Positions 43,973 through 55,690 of a DNA stretch of 64,000 nucleotides are shown here, piece by piece. Both the position numbers and the translations under genes were made by a program. Under the pieces are notes generated by a model. The model ran no database searches. It had not been told where the DNA came from and worked only from the letters and a program-made list of their open reading frames with translations. The stretch spans positions 1 to 64,000 of the forward strand of contig JAQYVZ010000009.1 of the NCBI GenBank assembly GCA_030145205.1. Reading direction: 5' to 3'. Numbering within the stretch: position 1 is the stretch's first letter; each line of letters starts with the position of its first letter. The stretch is from Desulfuromonadales bacterium (GTDB taxonomy: Bacteria; Desulfobacterota; Desulfuromonadia; Desulfuromonadales; BM103).

Positions 43973-44341
43973 TTAATGTCCAATGACAATCTGCATTATG
44001 GATTTCAACTGATTTTCCTCGATTGGCTTGCGAAGAAAGGTTGAAATCCCCATCATTCTTGCCTCTGAAATTTTGGCCTCGTCATTTTCAGATGAAAGCA
44101 TGATGAGTGGCACAAACCGGCAGTTTGGTATCTGTTTCGCGCGTTTCGTAAATTCAATACCATCCATCCCCGGCATATTCAGGTCCGTGATGATCATGTC
44201 AAACCTGGTGGATTCAGCATGTCGGCAGGCTTCAATACCATTTAATGCTGTTGTGATCTCATAGTTGAGTGAACTCAAGATATCGTCAAGCATAGACAAA
44301 ACGACTGGCGAATCATCGACGACGAGGATCTGTTTCTTCAT
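43973..44341 (-). CDS. Single-domain response regulator (CheY-like)
   Basis: A 122-residue stand-alone receiver. All active-site residues are present: D9-D10 (VVDDSP), phospho-acceptor D53 (ITDLNMPGMDG), S83 and K105 (LRKP). There is no output domain, so it must act through a partner protein; the HD-GYP gene downstream is the obvious candidate. No kinase gene is near. A plausible minus-strand promoter (TTGTTC, 17 bases, ATTAAT) lies at about 44412-44440. Confidence 0.9.
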   Translation of the reverse strand: MKKQILVVDDSPVVLSMLDDILSSLNYEITTALNGIEACRHAESTRFDMIITDLNMPGMDGIEFTKRAKQIPNCRFVPLIMLSSENDEAKISEARMMGISTFLRKPIEENQLKSIMQIVIGH

Positions 44342-44761
44342 GCGTGCCCCTAATATTTTATGTGGTCAGCACCTGTTCCTGTGGCCACAGAGTGTGGACC
44401 AAGACATTGCAGATTAATCCTTTATGATAATATTAGAACAACGTTTCGTTTTCTGAGACTAAACCAAAACTCCAGATAAAGTCAATAATTATAATAAGTT
44501 AAAATGACCCTTTTTGTGATATTTTAAGGTTGTGAAAAATACACACGATTGTGTTGCAACTGTTTAGCAAATATAGTTATTTTTGTAATGAGGAGCAGTA
44601 GAAAAGTGGGAGGCTGTAATAATTTGTGGCGATATTTTTCATTGCAGCGGTAAAAGGGGGAGTCTGATATGTCTGATGCTTGCGGTACATAGCCAAGATC
44701 CGGTTTCCTATGCCTGGGGAGCACGTGACTTAATTCATAAAATTAGTTGGGCAGAAATAGA
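44342..44761. other. AT-rich intergenic stretch without a gene
   Basis: 420 bases between the response regulator and the tRNA pair. It is strikingly AT-rich (for example TTATAATAAGTTAAAATG near 44490), unlike its GC-rich surroundings. A frame at 44524-44724 has no ribosome site and no family likeness. I see no riboswitch or RNA gene I can name. Confidence 0.6.
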
Positions 44762-44799
44762 AAAAGGGTCATCTTCTCATGGGAGAAGATGACCCTTTT
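44762..44799 (-). terminator. Terminator with perfect 17-bp stem after tRNA-Glu
   Basis: AAAAGGGTCATCTTCTC (44762-44778) and its exact complement (44783-44799) with a four-base loop. A T-run flanks both sides (TTTTTC read on the minus strand), so it can stop transcription in both directions; its natural client is the tRNA-Lys-tRNA-Glu transcript. Confidence 0.9.
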
Positions 44800-44805
44800 C
44801 ATTTT

Positions 44806-44883
44806 TGGCGTCCCCAAGGGGATTCGAACCCCTGTCGCCGCCGTGAAAGGGCGGTGTCCTGGGCCAGGCTAGACGATAGGGAC
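44806..44883 (-). tRNA. tRNA-Glu (TTC)
   Basis: Minus-strand cloverleaf GTCCCTATCGTCTAGCC..., anticodon loop CTTTCAC (anticodon TTC, decoding GAA/GAG), encoded CCA at 44806-44808. Second gene of the Lys-Glu pair. Confidence 0.95.
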
Positions 44884-44941
44884 TTGGAGCCTAAAACTTT
44901 CGCATCCGGCAGGAAGGCCCTGTCGGATGCGAAATGAAAAA

Positions 44942-45017
44942 TGGTGAGCCGGGAGGGGATCGAACCCGCGACCATCTGATTAAAAGTCAGATGCTCTACC
45001 AACTGAGCTACCGGCCC
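44942..45017 (-). tRNA. tRNA-Lys (TTT)
   Basis: Minus-strand cloverleaf GGGCCGGTAGCTCAG..., anticodon loop CTTTTAA (anticodon TTT, decoding AAA/AAG), encoded CCA at 44942-44944. First gene of the pair, 11 bases after its promoter. Confidence 0.95.
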
Positions 45018-45028
45018 ACAGAAGGAAC

Positions 45029-45057
45029 TTTATAGCTGGAAGCTTTTTGAGTGTCAA
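45029..45057 (-). promoter_or_regulatory. tRNA-Lys/Glu promoter
   Basis: The minus strand carries consensus TTGACA (45052-45057), a 17-base spacer and TATAAA (45029-45034). It is the best promoter match in the window. Confidence 0.8.
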
Positions 45058-45086
45058 CTCTTTTTTCGAAAAATGTTGCTAGCTTC

Positions 45087-47679
<2,593 letters not shown>

Positions 47680-47703
47680 GTTAACTATCCTTGTTGATGC
47701 CGA

Positions 47704-49287
47704 TCAAAAAGTTATCTGGTGGGCCGACAGGATATGCTCGTGAGCCCGTAGTTTGTCTAGGGTGTCTTCCGGGATACTGCTGTCGACGCTGATCAGGGAG
47801 ACGGCCTTGTCGTTAATGACCTGGCGGGAGAGGTTCATCATCGCAATGTTGATGTTCGCTTCGCCGAGAACCTGACCGATATAGCCGATCATACCCGGTC
47901 GGTCGGCGTTGAACAGAACGAGAATGTGTCCCTTTGGAATGGTTTCGACGCTGTAGCCGTCCATGCTGACGATACGATAGTCACGTTCGTTGAACATGGC
48001 CCCGGTGACGCAATGTTCACCGCTGCTGCCGGTGATGGTCAGCCGGATCAGGCTGGAATATCCCAGCGATTCCTTGCTCTTGGTTTCCATGATGCGGATG
48101 CCGCGCTCCCGGGCAAGATGGGGAGCGTTGATGTAGTTGACCGTGGGGCCGACCATCGGGGTCAGCAGGCCCTTGAGTGCGGCCATGCTGAGCGGTGCGA
48201 CCGGGAAGTCGGAGACGCTGCCGGCATATTCGAGACGGACCTCTTCGACCCCCTTGGCGGACAGTTGGGCCTGGAAGGCGCCTAGGCATTCCGCCATGTT
48301 GATGTAGGGCCGCAAGGTCTGTAACAGTTCTGCACTGATTGAGGGGACGTTGACTGCGTTGACGATCATGCCCTGCTGCAGAAAGTCAATCACCTGGCGG
48401 GCGACCTGCACGGTGACGTTGATCTGGGCATCGCGCGTGGCGGTTCGCAGGTGGGGGGTGCAGATCACCTGGTCGGACTTCAAGAGCGGATGGTCTGGCG
48501 GTGGGGGTTCTTTACAGAACACATCCAGCGCCGCGCCAGCAATCTGGCCGCTTTCCAGGGAAGCAATCAGAGCGTCTTCGTCGATCAAGCCACCAGTAGC
48601 GCAGTTGATGATATAGCTGCCCGGCTTCATGCTCGCAAGCGTCTCTGCATTCAGGAGGTTGCGGGTTTCAGCGTTGAGCGGGGTGTGCAGGGTCACAAAA
48701 TCGGCGCGGGCCAGCAACTCTTCCAGCTCAACCTGCTCGGCGCCGAGCAGACGGATGGTTTCGCCGGCGAGATGCGGGTCGTACACCACGGCTTTCATCT
48801 TGAGCGCGCGGGCGCGTTCGATGACGAGGCGGCCGATTTTGCCGGCACCGACGACTCCAAGGGTCTTCCCGGCGATCTCAACACCGTAATAGCGATCCGT
48901 TTCCCAGTGGCCGCTCTTGGTCGAGGTACAGGCGGAAGGGATCTGTCTGGCCAGGGCCATGAGCATGGCAATGGTGTGCTCGGCAGTGGTTGTCGTGCTG
49001 CCGAACGGCGTGTGCATGACAACCACGCCCTTGTGATTCGCCGCCTCCAAATCGATATTGTCTGTGCCGACACCGGCGCGGCCGATCGCCTTCAGGTTGC
49101 GGGCAGCAGCAAAGACCTCTTCGGTGACCTGGGTACCGCTACGGATGACCAGAGCATCGACGTCCTGAACCGCTTGCAGCAACTCCTCGCTGGACAGACC
49201 AGGTTGGTAGTCGACAGTGAAGTCGCCGGCAGATTCGAAGAGCTTGAGCCCTTCCGCAGGAAATTTGTCGGAAATCAGGATCTTCAT
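47704..49287 (-). CDS. serA: D-3-phosphoglycerate dehydrogenase (long form)
   Basis: Oxidises 3-phosphoglycerate to start serine synthesis. The 527-residue enzyme has the NAD-binding motif LGVVGAGKIGRLVIERA at about 142-158, the catalytic His in CTPHLRTATRDAQ at about 279, an intervening ASB domain and a C-terminal ACT domain (GYSVETIPKGHILVLFNADR onward, about 445-527), the arrangement that gives serine feedback in long-form enzymes. First gene of the serA-hisZ-purA operon, linking serine, histidine and purine synthesis. Confidence 0.96.
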   Translation of the reverse strand: MKILISDKFPAEGLKLFESAGDFTVDYQPGLSSEELLQAVQDVDALVIRSGTQVTEEVFAAARNLKAIGRAGVGTDNIDLEAANHKGVVVMHTPFGSTTTTAEHTIAMLMALARQIPSACTSTKSGHWETDRYYGVEIAGKTLGVVGAGKIGRLVIERARALKMKAVVYDPHLAGETIRLLGAEQVELEELLARADFVTLHTPLNAETRNLLNAETLASMKPGSYIINCATGGLIDEDALIASLESGQIAGAALDVFCKEPPPPDHPLLKSDQVICTPHLRTATRDAQINVTVQVARQVIDFLQQGMIVNAVNVPSISAELLQTLRPYINMAECLGAFQAQLSAKGVEEVRLEYAGSVSDFPVAPLSMAALKGLLTPMVGPTVNYINAPHLARERGIRIMETKSKESLGYSSLIRLTITGSSGEHCVTGAMFNERDYRIVSMDGYSVETIPKGHILVLFNADRPGMIGYIGQVLGEANINIAMMNLSRQVINDKAVSLISVDSSIPEDTLDKLRAHEHILSAHQITF

Positions 49288-49315
49288 GGGTTCTCACCGC
49301 AAAAAATAATCACAT

Positions 49316-49342
49316 GGGAAAGAGGGATTACTCCCTTTCCCC
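49316..49342 (-). terminator. Likely terminator of pepA
   Basis: GGGAAA (49316-49321) pairs with TTTCCC (49336-49341) and the inner G/C runs pair with a small bulge. On the minus strand a T-run (ATTATTTTTT, 49300-49309) follows the hairpin shortly afterwards, upstream of serA. Confidence 0.5.
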
Positions 49343-49428
49343 AACGTTACAAACTAGCAACCGGGACACCAGCTGTCAAGCGCAAAGGCGGCGTTTTTCT
49401 GTCGGTATTTCCCCTGAATCGGTGGAAA

Positions 49429-50940
49429 TCAGCTGCGCAGAGACTGCTGCCGCAAAAAGTCTGTCAACAGGCGGACGCCGACGCCGGTGCCGCCTGCCGG
49501 GCCGTCGGGGGACGCTGCGCTGCGCCAAGCGGTGCCGGCAACATCCAGATGCGCCCATTGCATCCCTTTGGTGAACCTGCCCAGGAAGGCGGCTGCAGTG
49601 ATGGCCCCGGCTGGTCGTCCCCCGGTGTTTTTGATGTCGGCTACGGAGCTTTTGATCTGCTCGTCGTACTCATCCCAGAGTGGCAAAGGCCAGAGACGTT
49701 CGCCGCTCTGGTCGCCCGCCTTGCGCAACGCCTCGATCAGGCGTTCGTCGTTGCCGAGGACCGCGGTCGCGTGATGTCCAAGCGCGATGATGCAGGCGCC
49801 GGTCAGGGTTGCCAAGTCGATCACCTGACGTGGTTCGAAGCGTTTGACGTAGGTGAGCGCGTCTGCGAGGATCATTCGCCCCTCGGCGTCGGTGTTGAGC
49901 ACCTCGATAGTTTGTCCGGACAGGCTGGTCAGGATGTCGCCCGGTCGGATGGCTGTGCCGGAGGGCATGTTCTCTACGGCCGGGACCACGCCGACCAGAT
50001 TGATCGGTAGTTCGAGCAGGGCGGCGGTCAGCATGGTGCCGAGCACCGCGGCGGCGCCGGCCATATCCATCTTCATTTCATCCATTTTTTCGGCGGGTTT
50101 CAGCGAGATGCCGCCCGCGTCGAAGACGACCCCCTTGCCGACCAGGGCAACCGGTGCTTCTCCTGCGCCGCCGCCCTGGTATTCGAGGGTGATCAGAAAG
50201 GGTTCGCGGGCGCTGCCCTGGGCAACGCCCAGCAAGGCGCCCATTCCTTCCTCGCGTAGCGTGTCGCGGCCCATGATCTCGCAGCGCATGCCGGTCTCTT
50301 CCGCAATGCTGCGGGCCTGCTCGGCCAGGAACGCTGGAGATTTGATGTTGCCCGGTTCGTTGACCAGATCCCTGGCCAGAAAAACGCCGCGCACCAAGTT
50401 GCGGGTGTTGGCGATTTCGCGCGCGGCCAGCGTCTGTTCCGCCGGCGTGTTGACGAGCAGGGAGATTGTCTCCGGAGAGGTCTCCTGGCGGGCATCTTCA
50501 CCCGTCTGGTAGCGGTCGAAGCGGTAACCGGCCAGCAGCAGTCCTTCCGCCGTTGCCCGAATCCGGTCGGCCAGTGGCGTATTCGGCAGGTCGAGCAGGG
50601 ACAGGGCGCAGCTCAGGGTGCGTAGTTTGCTTTTTCGGAGTTGGCCGATGGCGGTGGCTGCCGCTTTGCGGAGCTGTCCGGCAGTGCAGTTGCGGCGTGT
50701 TCCCAGGCCAGTCAGCACAATGCGGGCCGCCGGGAGTGTTCCGAGCGGGCGCAGCAGCAGGGTCTCTCCCGGTTTGCCCGCAAACTCTCCGGCGCGCCGG
50801 GCTTTGGTAAGGGTGTTTTGGAGCTGGGTGTCAAGCTCCTTCAGCAGCGGAGTGCTGAAGTCTTTTTCAAAGACGCCCAGAATCAGGCAGTCGGTTTTCT
50901 GTTTTAAGGGGCTGGTTCGGCAGATTTTAGCTTGCATCAA
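49429..50940 (-). CDS. pepA: Leucyl aminopeptidase (M17)
   Basis: A 503-residue cytoplasmic metallo-aminopeptidase. The C-terminal catalytic half contains VGKGVVFDAGGISLKPAEKM at about 265-284 and the signature NTDAEGRMILADAL at about 345-358, which together supply the two-metal site ligands. Some family members also bind DNA (XerA/PepA role in recombination); nothing here supports or excludes that. Normal length. Followed by a terminator and preceded by a TPR protein gene 65 bases away. Confidence 0.95.
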   Translation of the reverse strand: MMQAKICRTSPLKQKTDCLILGVFEKDFSTPLLKELDTQLQNTLTKARRAGEFAGKPGETLLLRPLGTLPAARIVLTGLGTRRNCTAGQLRKAAATAIGQLRKSKLRTLSCALSLLDLPNTPLADRIRATAEGLLLAGYRFDRYQTGEDARQETSPETISLLVNTPAEQTLAAREIANTRNLVRGVFLARDLVNEPGNIKSPAFLAEQARSIAEETGMRCEIMGRDTLREEGMGALLGVAQGSAREPFLITLEYQGGGAGEAPVALVGKGVVFDAGGISLKPAEKMDEMKMDMAGAAAVLGTMLTAALLELPINLVGVVPAVENMPSGTAIRPGDILTSLSGQTIEVLNTDAEGRMILADALTYVKRFEPRQVIDLATLTGACIIALGHHATAVLGNDERLIEALRKAGDQSGERLWPLPLWDEYDEQIKSSVADIKNTGGRPAGAITAAAFLGRFTKGMQWAHLDVAGTAWRSAASPDGPAGGTGVGVRLLTDFLRQQSLRS

Positions 50941-51005
50941 TCGGTTGACTCCGTGGTTCGGGGGTGGAAAGTGTGGAGGGCGGGCCTTTGCCAGCTGATG
51001 TCGGT

Positions 51006-51446
51006 TCAGTGCTTGCCCAGCTTTGCCAGAAGTTTTCCGGCGGAACGGTTGAGGAAGTGTTCCCGTTCCAGAGAGGCAAAGACCGGATTTTTACGCAGGC
51101 CGAGACGGTGCAGCTCGTCGATAATCGGCTGATATCGCTTGTGCTTTAAACCCTTGCGGAACGTGAGGATGGCGCGTTTTCTCTGCCGGGCCAGTACGTA
51201 GACGCGCCCCAGCATGTAGTAGTGCTCCGGGTTGTTCGGCTCTACAGCCAGGGCCTGCTGGCAAAGTTTTTGCGCTTTCTGGAACTGACGACGTTCCCGT
51301 GCCAGGCAGTAGGCGAGAGCCGACTGGATGGTCGGTGTGGGCTGGACCTGAACGGCATTTTCCAGGTGCATCAACGCGACCAGGGTGTCGTCCTGGCGCA
51401 GCGCGTTCAAGCCTTTTTCAACCATCTCCTGGCTGGATGTATCCAT
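51006..51446 (-). CDS. TPR-repeat protein
   Basis: A 146-residue soluble protein made of about three tetratricopeptide-like helix pairs (DDTLVALMHLENAVQVQPTP, AQKLCQQALAVEPNNPEHYY, LGRVYVLARQRKRAILTFRK), then a basic tail. TPR proteins are adaptors; the partner is unknown. Probably transcribed with pepA. Confidence 0.78.
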   Translation of the reverse strand: MDTSSQEMVEKGLNALRQDDTLVALMHLENAVQVQPTPTIQSALAYCLARERRQFQKAQKLCQQALAVEPNNPEHYYMLGRVYVLARQRKRAILTFRKGLKHKRYQPIIDELHRLGLRKNPVFASLEREHFLNRSAGKLLAKLGKH

Positions 51447-51502
51447 AGGTGTTTTTCCTTGTAGGGTGAAACTCTATTAGTTTCTAAACAGGATAACCCA
51501 GC

Positions 51503-51536
51503 TTGCCCAAACCGGCAAGTCAGCCGGTTTGGGCAA
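51503..51536. other. Perfect 14-bp stem-loop in a divergent promoter region
   Basis: TTGCCCAAACCGGC (51503-51516) and its complement (51523-51536) flank a six-base loop, between the 5' ends of the TPR gene and the PstS-like gene. Neither gene ends here, so an ordinary terminator role is unexpected. Confidence 0.5.
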
Positions 51537-51647
51537 TGCGATAAATCTTGCGTCATGCGGGCAGTGATGCTAGCCTAAAAGACTGATTTTCCTGTTTAAT
51601 GACTCCATTTGTAACGTGCTAAGGCTCGGCGGCGCAGAGAAATAACC

Positions 51648-52472
51648 ATGGCGGGTGTTTTACGAATCATCGGAATGCTGCTTGTTGTGTTGACAGGCGT
51701 ATTGCTGCACGGGCCGCTTGCGGCCGAGGGCCACGAGTTCCTGACCCTGCGGTTTATCGGGCCGGACCCCCTGCAGCGGTTGTTCATGCCGAAAATGGGG
51801 GAACTGTTTTTCGAGCAGACCGAGATTCATGTCGATGTTGTGAAGGGAAGCGCGCAGCAGGGTCTGCAGGCCGTGTTGTCCGGTGAGGCTGACCTGACCG
51901 GCCTGGACAGGCCGTTGACCGATGTCGAAAAAGCGCAAGGCCTGGTTGCCCACACGTTGGGTTGGGACGCCCTGGCGGTCGTTGTCCATCGCGACAACCC
52001 GCTCGCCGGTCTGGAGATGGAAACGCTTCGGGGTATTATGTCTGGGCGTATCACCCGGTGGCAGGATTGCGGAGGCGCGGACCTGCCGGTCGTGGTCGTG
52101 GCCTGCCCGCGGGGGTCGCGGGTCAGAGGGCTTGTGCGCGAACTGGTTCTGGCTGAGGAACCTCTGCTGCGCCGGGCGGTCGTTTCGGCAATCGTCGACC
52201 AGGCGGACAACCATGTCGCCATGTTCCCGGGCGGGATTGCTCTCCTCGGGGCCACCATGGTTGATAACCCCAAGGTCAAAGTTCTGCTGATCGAAGGTGC
52301 TGCGCCGGTTGTAACGGCTCTGGCCAGTGAACGCTATCCGTTGACCAAACCGCTTTCCCTGGTGACCCGTGGCGAGCCACGGAACGAGCTGGCCGTGCTG
52401 GTCGACCTGGCGCGCGGTTCCGTCGGCAAAAGTATTTTCGCGGAACATTTTATCCCGCGGCTGCAAGAGTGA
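51648..52472 (+). CDS. PstS-like periplasmic binding protein
   Basis: A 274-residue exported protein (signal peptide IIGMLLVVLTGVLLHGPLAA) of the PBP-like phosphate-binding class. Typical features are GLQAVLSGEADLTGLDRPLT, DALAVVVHRDNPLAGLEMET, the IMSGRITRWQDCGG motif and a C-terminal YPLTKPLSLVTRGEPRNEL. No permease or ATPase gene is next to it; instead a chemoreceptor gene follows after 59 bases. Such stand-alone proteins may act as ligand-binding partners in sensing. Ligand unknown. Confidence 0.8.
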   Translation: MAGVLRIIGMLLVVLTGVLLHGPLAAEGHEFLTLRFIGPDPLQRLFMPKMGELFFEQTEIHVDVVKGSAQQGLQAVLSGEADLTGLDRPLTDVEKAQGLVAHTLGWDALAVVVHRDNPLAGLEMETLRGIMSGRITRWQDCGGADLPVVVVACPRGSRVRGLVRELVLAEEPLLRRAVVSAIVDQADNHVAMFPGGIALLGATMVDNPKVKVLLIEGAAPVVTALASERYPLTKPLSLVTRGEPRNELAVLVDLARGSVGKSIFAEHFIPRLQE

Positions 52473-52531
52473 GAAGATGTACACCAGGTTGCTGCTGGTG
52501 GCGTAAACGGTTTTTTTGATGAGGTCATAAT

Positions 52532-54889
52532 ATGAAACTGCGCTTCAAAATTCTGCTTGCCCTAGTGATTGTCTCGGTTGTGCCTCTGGTGGTATCCCTT
52601 TGGATTGCCGGCGGGATGTCGATCAAGGAGCTGGAAGTTCAGTTGGCGGACCGGGTAGAGCGGGCGTCGATTTTCCTGCAGCAGACCACGACGAATTCGT
52701 CGACAGAGAATCTGAAATATATCAAGCTTTTGGCCGGCAACCCGTTCATGGTCAACGCAGTTTACTCTACGACCTTGAGCGGAGATGAGTCGCAACTGGT
52801 CTCCGTGCTGACCAACGAAGACCTGCCCTTCGACCAGGTGCAAATTCTGGACATTGAGGGCAACCAGATTTACCGGCGTATGTATGACATGGACGAGCTT
52901 CCCTCCACGTCCGGTGTGGAGCATCCGGTCATTGAAGCGACGCTGGAGGGTGAGGCCTATGCGGAAACCGGGGTGTTCGATGGTCGCATGGCGATTGTTG
53001 CGGCGGCGCCGATTCAGATGTACGGCGACCCGATCGGTCATATAGTCGGTGTGACGTTTTTCGATGCACGCATGGCCAGGCGTTTGAAGAGCCTGAGTGC
53101 AATGGAGATCGCTTTTTTTGACGGCCGCGGTATTTTTTACTCCACAGCGGAAGAGCTGGGGCGCATCAACCTTGATGAGGTCCTCAACACCAATGAGTTC
53201 CAGATGCAGATCGAAGGGCGCAACCAGCGAGTGTCCTACGTGTCGATCGGCAATAAGGAACGGGGTGTGCTGATGGCTCTGGATATAACCGACATCGGCC
53301 TGGCCGAAGGACGCATTCAGAAACTGTTGCTGATTGTTGCGACGGTGGCGACCATGGCTGCCTTGTTGGTTGGCATGTTTGTGGCGGCGGGGATCGTGCG
53401 GCCTTTGCAGCAAGTGGTCGGCAACCTGAAAGAGATTGCCGAAGGTGAGGGTGACCTGACGCGGGAGCTGGCAGTCAAGAGCAAAGATGAAGTCGGCCTG
53501 CTGGCGACCAGTTTCAACGGTTTCCTGCTACGGCAGCGGGAGCTGGTGAGCCGGGTCCTGGGCGTCACCCGGGAGCTGTCGGAGTCCAACGAGAGAATCA
53601 AGTCCTCGTCGCATGAGGTAATGGAAGGTGCGGTGCGCCAGTCGCAGTCGCTGGAAGAATCCTCGCGTGGCATCGAGGGGATTGATGAGGCTGCGGGCGG
53701 AATTTCGGAAAGTACGGGGCACCTGGTCTCTGCGGCGGAGGAAAGCTCCTCGGCTATGCTCGAGCTGGGGGCGACCATCGAGGAAATCGCCAGTCAGATG
53801 GAGAAGCTGTTCGCCACCGTTGATGAAACCTCCAGTTCGATCAATGAGATGTCGGTCGCCAGCCAGGAGGTGTCGGAAAATGTCAACATCCTGACTTCGT
53901 CGACGGAAGTGACCGTCTCGTCGATGATGGAAATGGATGCCTCCATCAAGGAGATCGAGGAGAATGCCGCCCTGACCAGCCAGTTCTCCAACGAGGCGGC
54001 GGAAGATGCCCAGCAGGGCAAGCATACGGTCGAGGAAACCATCCGCGGCATCGAATCGATTCGCGACACAGTTGATCACGCCAGCCAGGCAATTATGGAG
54101 CTGGGCAACCAGTCGAGCGAAATCGGCAAGATTCTGACCGTTATCGACGAGGTGGCGGACCAGACCAGCCTGTTGGCGCTGAACGCAGCGATCATTGCCG
54201 CCCAGGCGGGCGAGCATGGCAAGGGCTTTGCTGTTGTCGCCGATGAAATTCGCGAGCTGGCCGAGCGCACCGCCGTTTCGACCCGGGAGATTGCCACGAT
54301 CATCGGCAACCTCCAGGAGGGAACCCAGGAAGCGGTGCTGGCTATGAACAAAGGCAGTGAACGAGTCCACGCGGAGGTCCAACGCTCGCAGCAGGCCGGC
54401 GTGGCCCTTGAGAAGATCCGGACCAGTACCCTGAAGGCGATGGAGCAGGTCAACGGCATCGTACGGGCGACCCAGGAACAGTCGCGGGGCAGCCGGCAGG
54501 TAACCGACTCCATGAATCAGGTCGCTTCCATGCTGGAGCAGATCGCCTCCGCGGTCAATCAGCAGTCGTCCGGCAACCGGCAGTTGGCGGAAAGCGCGGA
54601 AGCGATGCGGGATATCGCGGCGCACGGCAAGCAAAGTACCGGTGAACAGGCTCGCGGCGTACGCCAGATCACACAGAGCATGGAACAGATTCGCTCCATG
54701 ATTGCCCGGATCGACGAGGCAACCAAGGAAATGTCCCAGCGCAGCCGACAGGTTGTCGATGCGGTCAACAGTGTCCACAAGGTGGCGGAGGGTAACGCCA
54801 GCCGGACAGCCGAGTTGGATCAGGTCGTCGAAGCGCTCGATCGTTTGACTGGTGAACTGCAAAGCGAGGTCGGGGCGTTCAAGGTATGA
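52532..54889 (+). CDS. Methyl-accepting chemotaxis protein
   Basis: A 785-residue receptor. Helix 1 is at about 6-28, a periplasmic ligand-binding domain (single Cache-type likely) spans about 30-265, helix 2 lies at about 268-292 ([24 protein letters not shown]) followed by a HAMP domain, and a long coiled-coil signalling region runs to the end. The hairpin tip is [20 protein letters not shown] at about 546-565; compared with E. coli Tsr, the trimer-contact Glu and Arg are replaced by Ile and Gln. Its stop overlaps the next gene by four bases. Confidence 0.9.
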   Translation: MKLRFKILLALVIVSVVPLVVSLWIAGGMSIKELEVQLADRVERASIFLQQTTTNSSTENLKYIKLLAGNPFMVNAVYSTTLSGDESQLVSVLTNEDLPFDQVQILDIEGNQIYRRMYDMDELPSTSGVEHPVIEATLEGEAYAETGVFDGRMAIVAAAPIQMYGDPIGHIVGVTFFDARMARRLKSLSAMEIAFFDGRGIFYSTAEELGRINLDEVLNTNEFQMQIEGRNQRVSYVSIGNKERGVLMALDITDIGLAEGRIQKLLLIVATVATMAALLVGMFVAAGIVRPLQQVVGNLKEIAEGEGDLTRELAVKSKDEVGLLATSFNGFLLRQRELVSRVLGVTRELSESNERIKSSSHEVMEGAVRQSQSLEESSRGIEGIDEAAGGISESTGHLVSAAEESSSAMLELGATIEEIASQMEKLFATVDETSSSINEMSVASQEVSENVNILTSSTEVTVSSMMEMDASIKEIEENAALTSQFSNEAAEDAQQGKHTVEETIRGIESIRDTVDHASQAIMELGNQSSEIGKILTVIDEVADQTSLLALNAAIIAAQAGEHGKGFAVVADEIRELAERTAVSTREIATIIGNLQEGTQEAVLAMNKGSERVHAEVQRSQQAGVALEKIRTSTLKAMEQVNGIVRATQEQSRGSRQVTDSMNQVASMLEQIASAVNQQSSGNRQLAESAEAMRDIAAHGKQSTGEQARGVRQITQSMEQIRSMIARIDEATKEMSQRSRQVVDAVNSVHKVAEGNASRTAELDQVVEALDRLTGELQSEVGAFKV

Positions 54890-55671
54890 TCGATCGGACC
54901 GTGTCCCTGACAATCCTGGGCTCCGGAACCAGTACTGGAGTCCCGGTTCTGGGGTGCGGGTGCGATGTCTGCCGTTCCGATTTGCCGCGCAACCAGCGCA
55001 CCCGCTGCAGCGCTTTGCTGAGCTGGGCGGGGCGCAATATCCTGATCGATACCTCGACCGATTTTCGGCAGCAGGGGCTGCGGGCAGGTCTCGATCGGGT
55101 GGATGCGGTTCTGTTTACGCACACGCACGCGGATCACGTGCATGGGATTGATGATCTGCGCACGCTTTCTCCTGCGAGAGGCGCCGCCATCCCGGTGTAC
55201 GGTTCACATCAGACGGTCGAGGCGATCCAGCGGGTGTTCAGCTATATTTTTCAGGGGGACGGCGAGCCTGGCTATCGGCCGCGTCTGCAGCTCAGTGCAG
55301 TGGCAGCCCCTTTCGAGCTATTTGGGCAGGTTGTGACACCTGTTCCGCTGGAGCATGGTGATGGGCAGTGCTTCGGCTACCGGGTCGGGCCGCTGGCCTA
55401 TCTGACCGATTGCAGCAGGGTTCCCGAATCCTCGTTGCCATTGCTGGTCGGGCTCGAACTGCTGGTGGTGGATGCTCTGCGGTTTACCGCGCATGACAAA
55501 CACTATACGATTGATGAGGCGATTGCGCTGGCGGGGGCTCTGGATGTCCCCCGGGCCGTGCTGACACACCTCGGCCATGATGTGGATTACGTTCGGCACG
55601 GTGCCGATTTACCGGCGGGCATCGAGTTCGCCTACGACGGCCAGCAGCTGACCCTGCAGGTCGGAAATTAA
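54886..55671 (+). CDS. MBL-fold metal-dependent hydrolase (PhnP-like)
   Basis: A 261-residue metallo-beta-lactamase fold enzyme with the metal motif H79-T-H81-A-D83-H84 and an N-terminal cysteine cluster C24-x-C26-x2-C29 (GCGCDVC) found in the PhnP/PqqB-like branch. PhnP cleaves cyclic ribosyl phosphates, but no phosphonate genes are nearby, so the substrate here is open. It overlaps the chemoreceptor gene by four bases (ATGA), so they are co-translated, which is unexpected for these functions. Confidence 0.85.
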   Translation: MIDRTVSLTILGSGTSTGVPVLGCGCDVCRSDLPRNQRTRCSALLSWAGRNILIDTSTDFRQQGLRAGLDRVDAVLFTHTHADHVHGIDDLRTLSPARGAAIPVYGSHQTVEAIQRVFSYIFQGDGEPGYRPRLQLSAVAAPFELFGQVVTPVPLEHGDGQCFGYRVGPLAYLTDCSRVPESSLPLLVGLELLVVDALRFTAHDKHYTIDEAIALAGALDVPRAVLTHLGHDVDYVRHGADLPAGIEFAYDGQQLTLQVGN

Positions 55672-55690
55672 CGTGGGACCAAAGAGACTG

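Noticed and set aside
44388-44410. Possible sigma-54 promoter (TGGACC ... TTGCA)
   Set aside because: The distance between the GG and GC elements is 11 bases rather than 10 and it points away from the response regulator gene.
44524-44724. 66-codon frame in the AT-rich gap
   Set aside because: No ribosome site and no conserved features.
48451-50010. Open frame of 519 codons on the plus strand
   Set aside because: Antisense to serA and pepA and spanning the gap and terminator between them; no ribosome site or domain.
53528-54913. Open frame of 461 codons on the minus strand
   Set aside because: Antisense to the chemoreceptor's repetitive coiled-coil region, which readily produces shadow frames.
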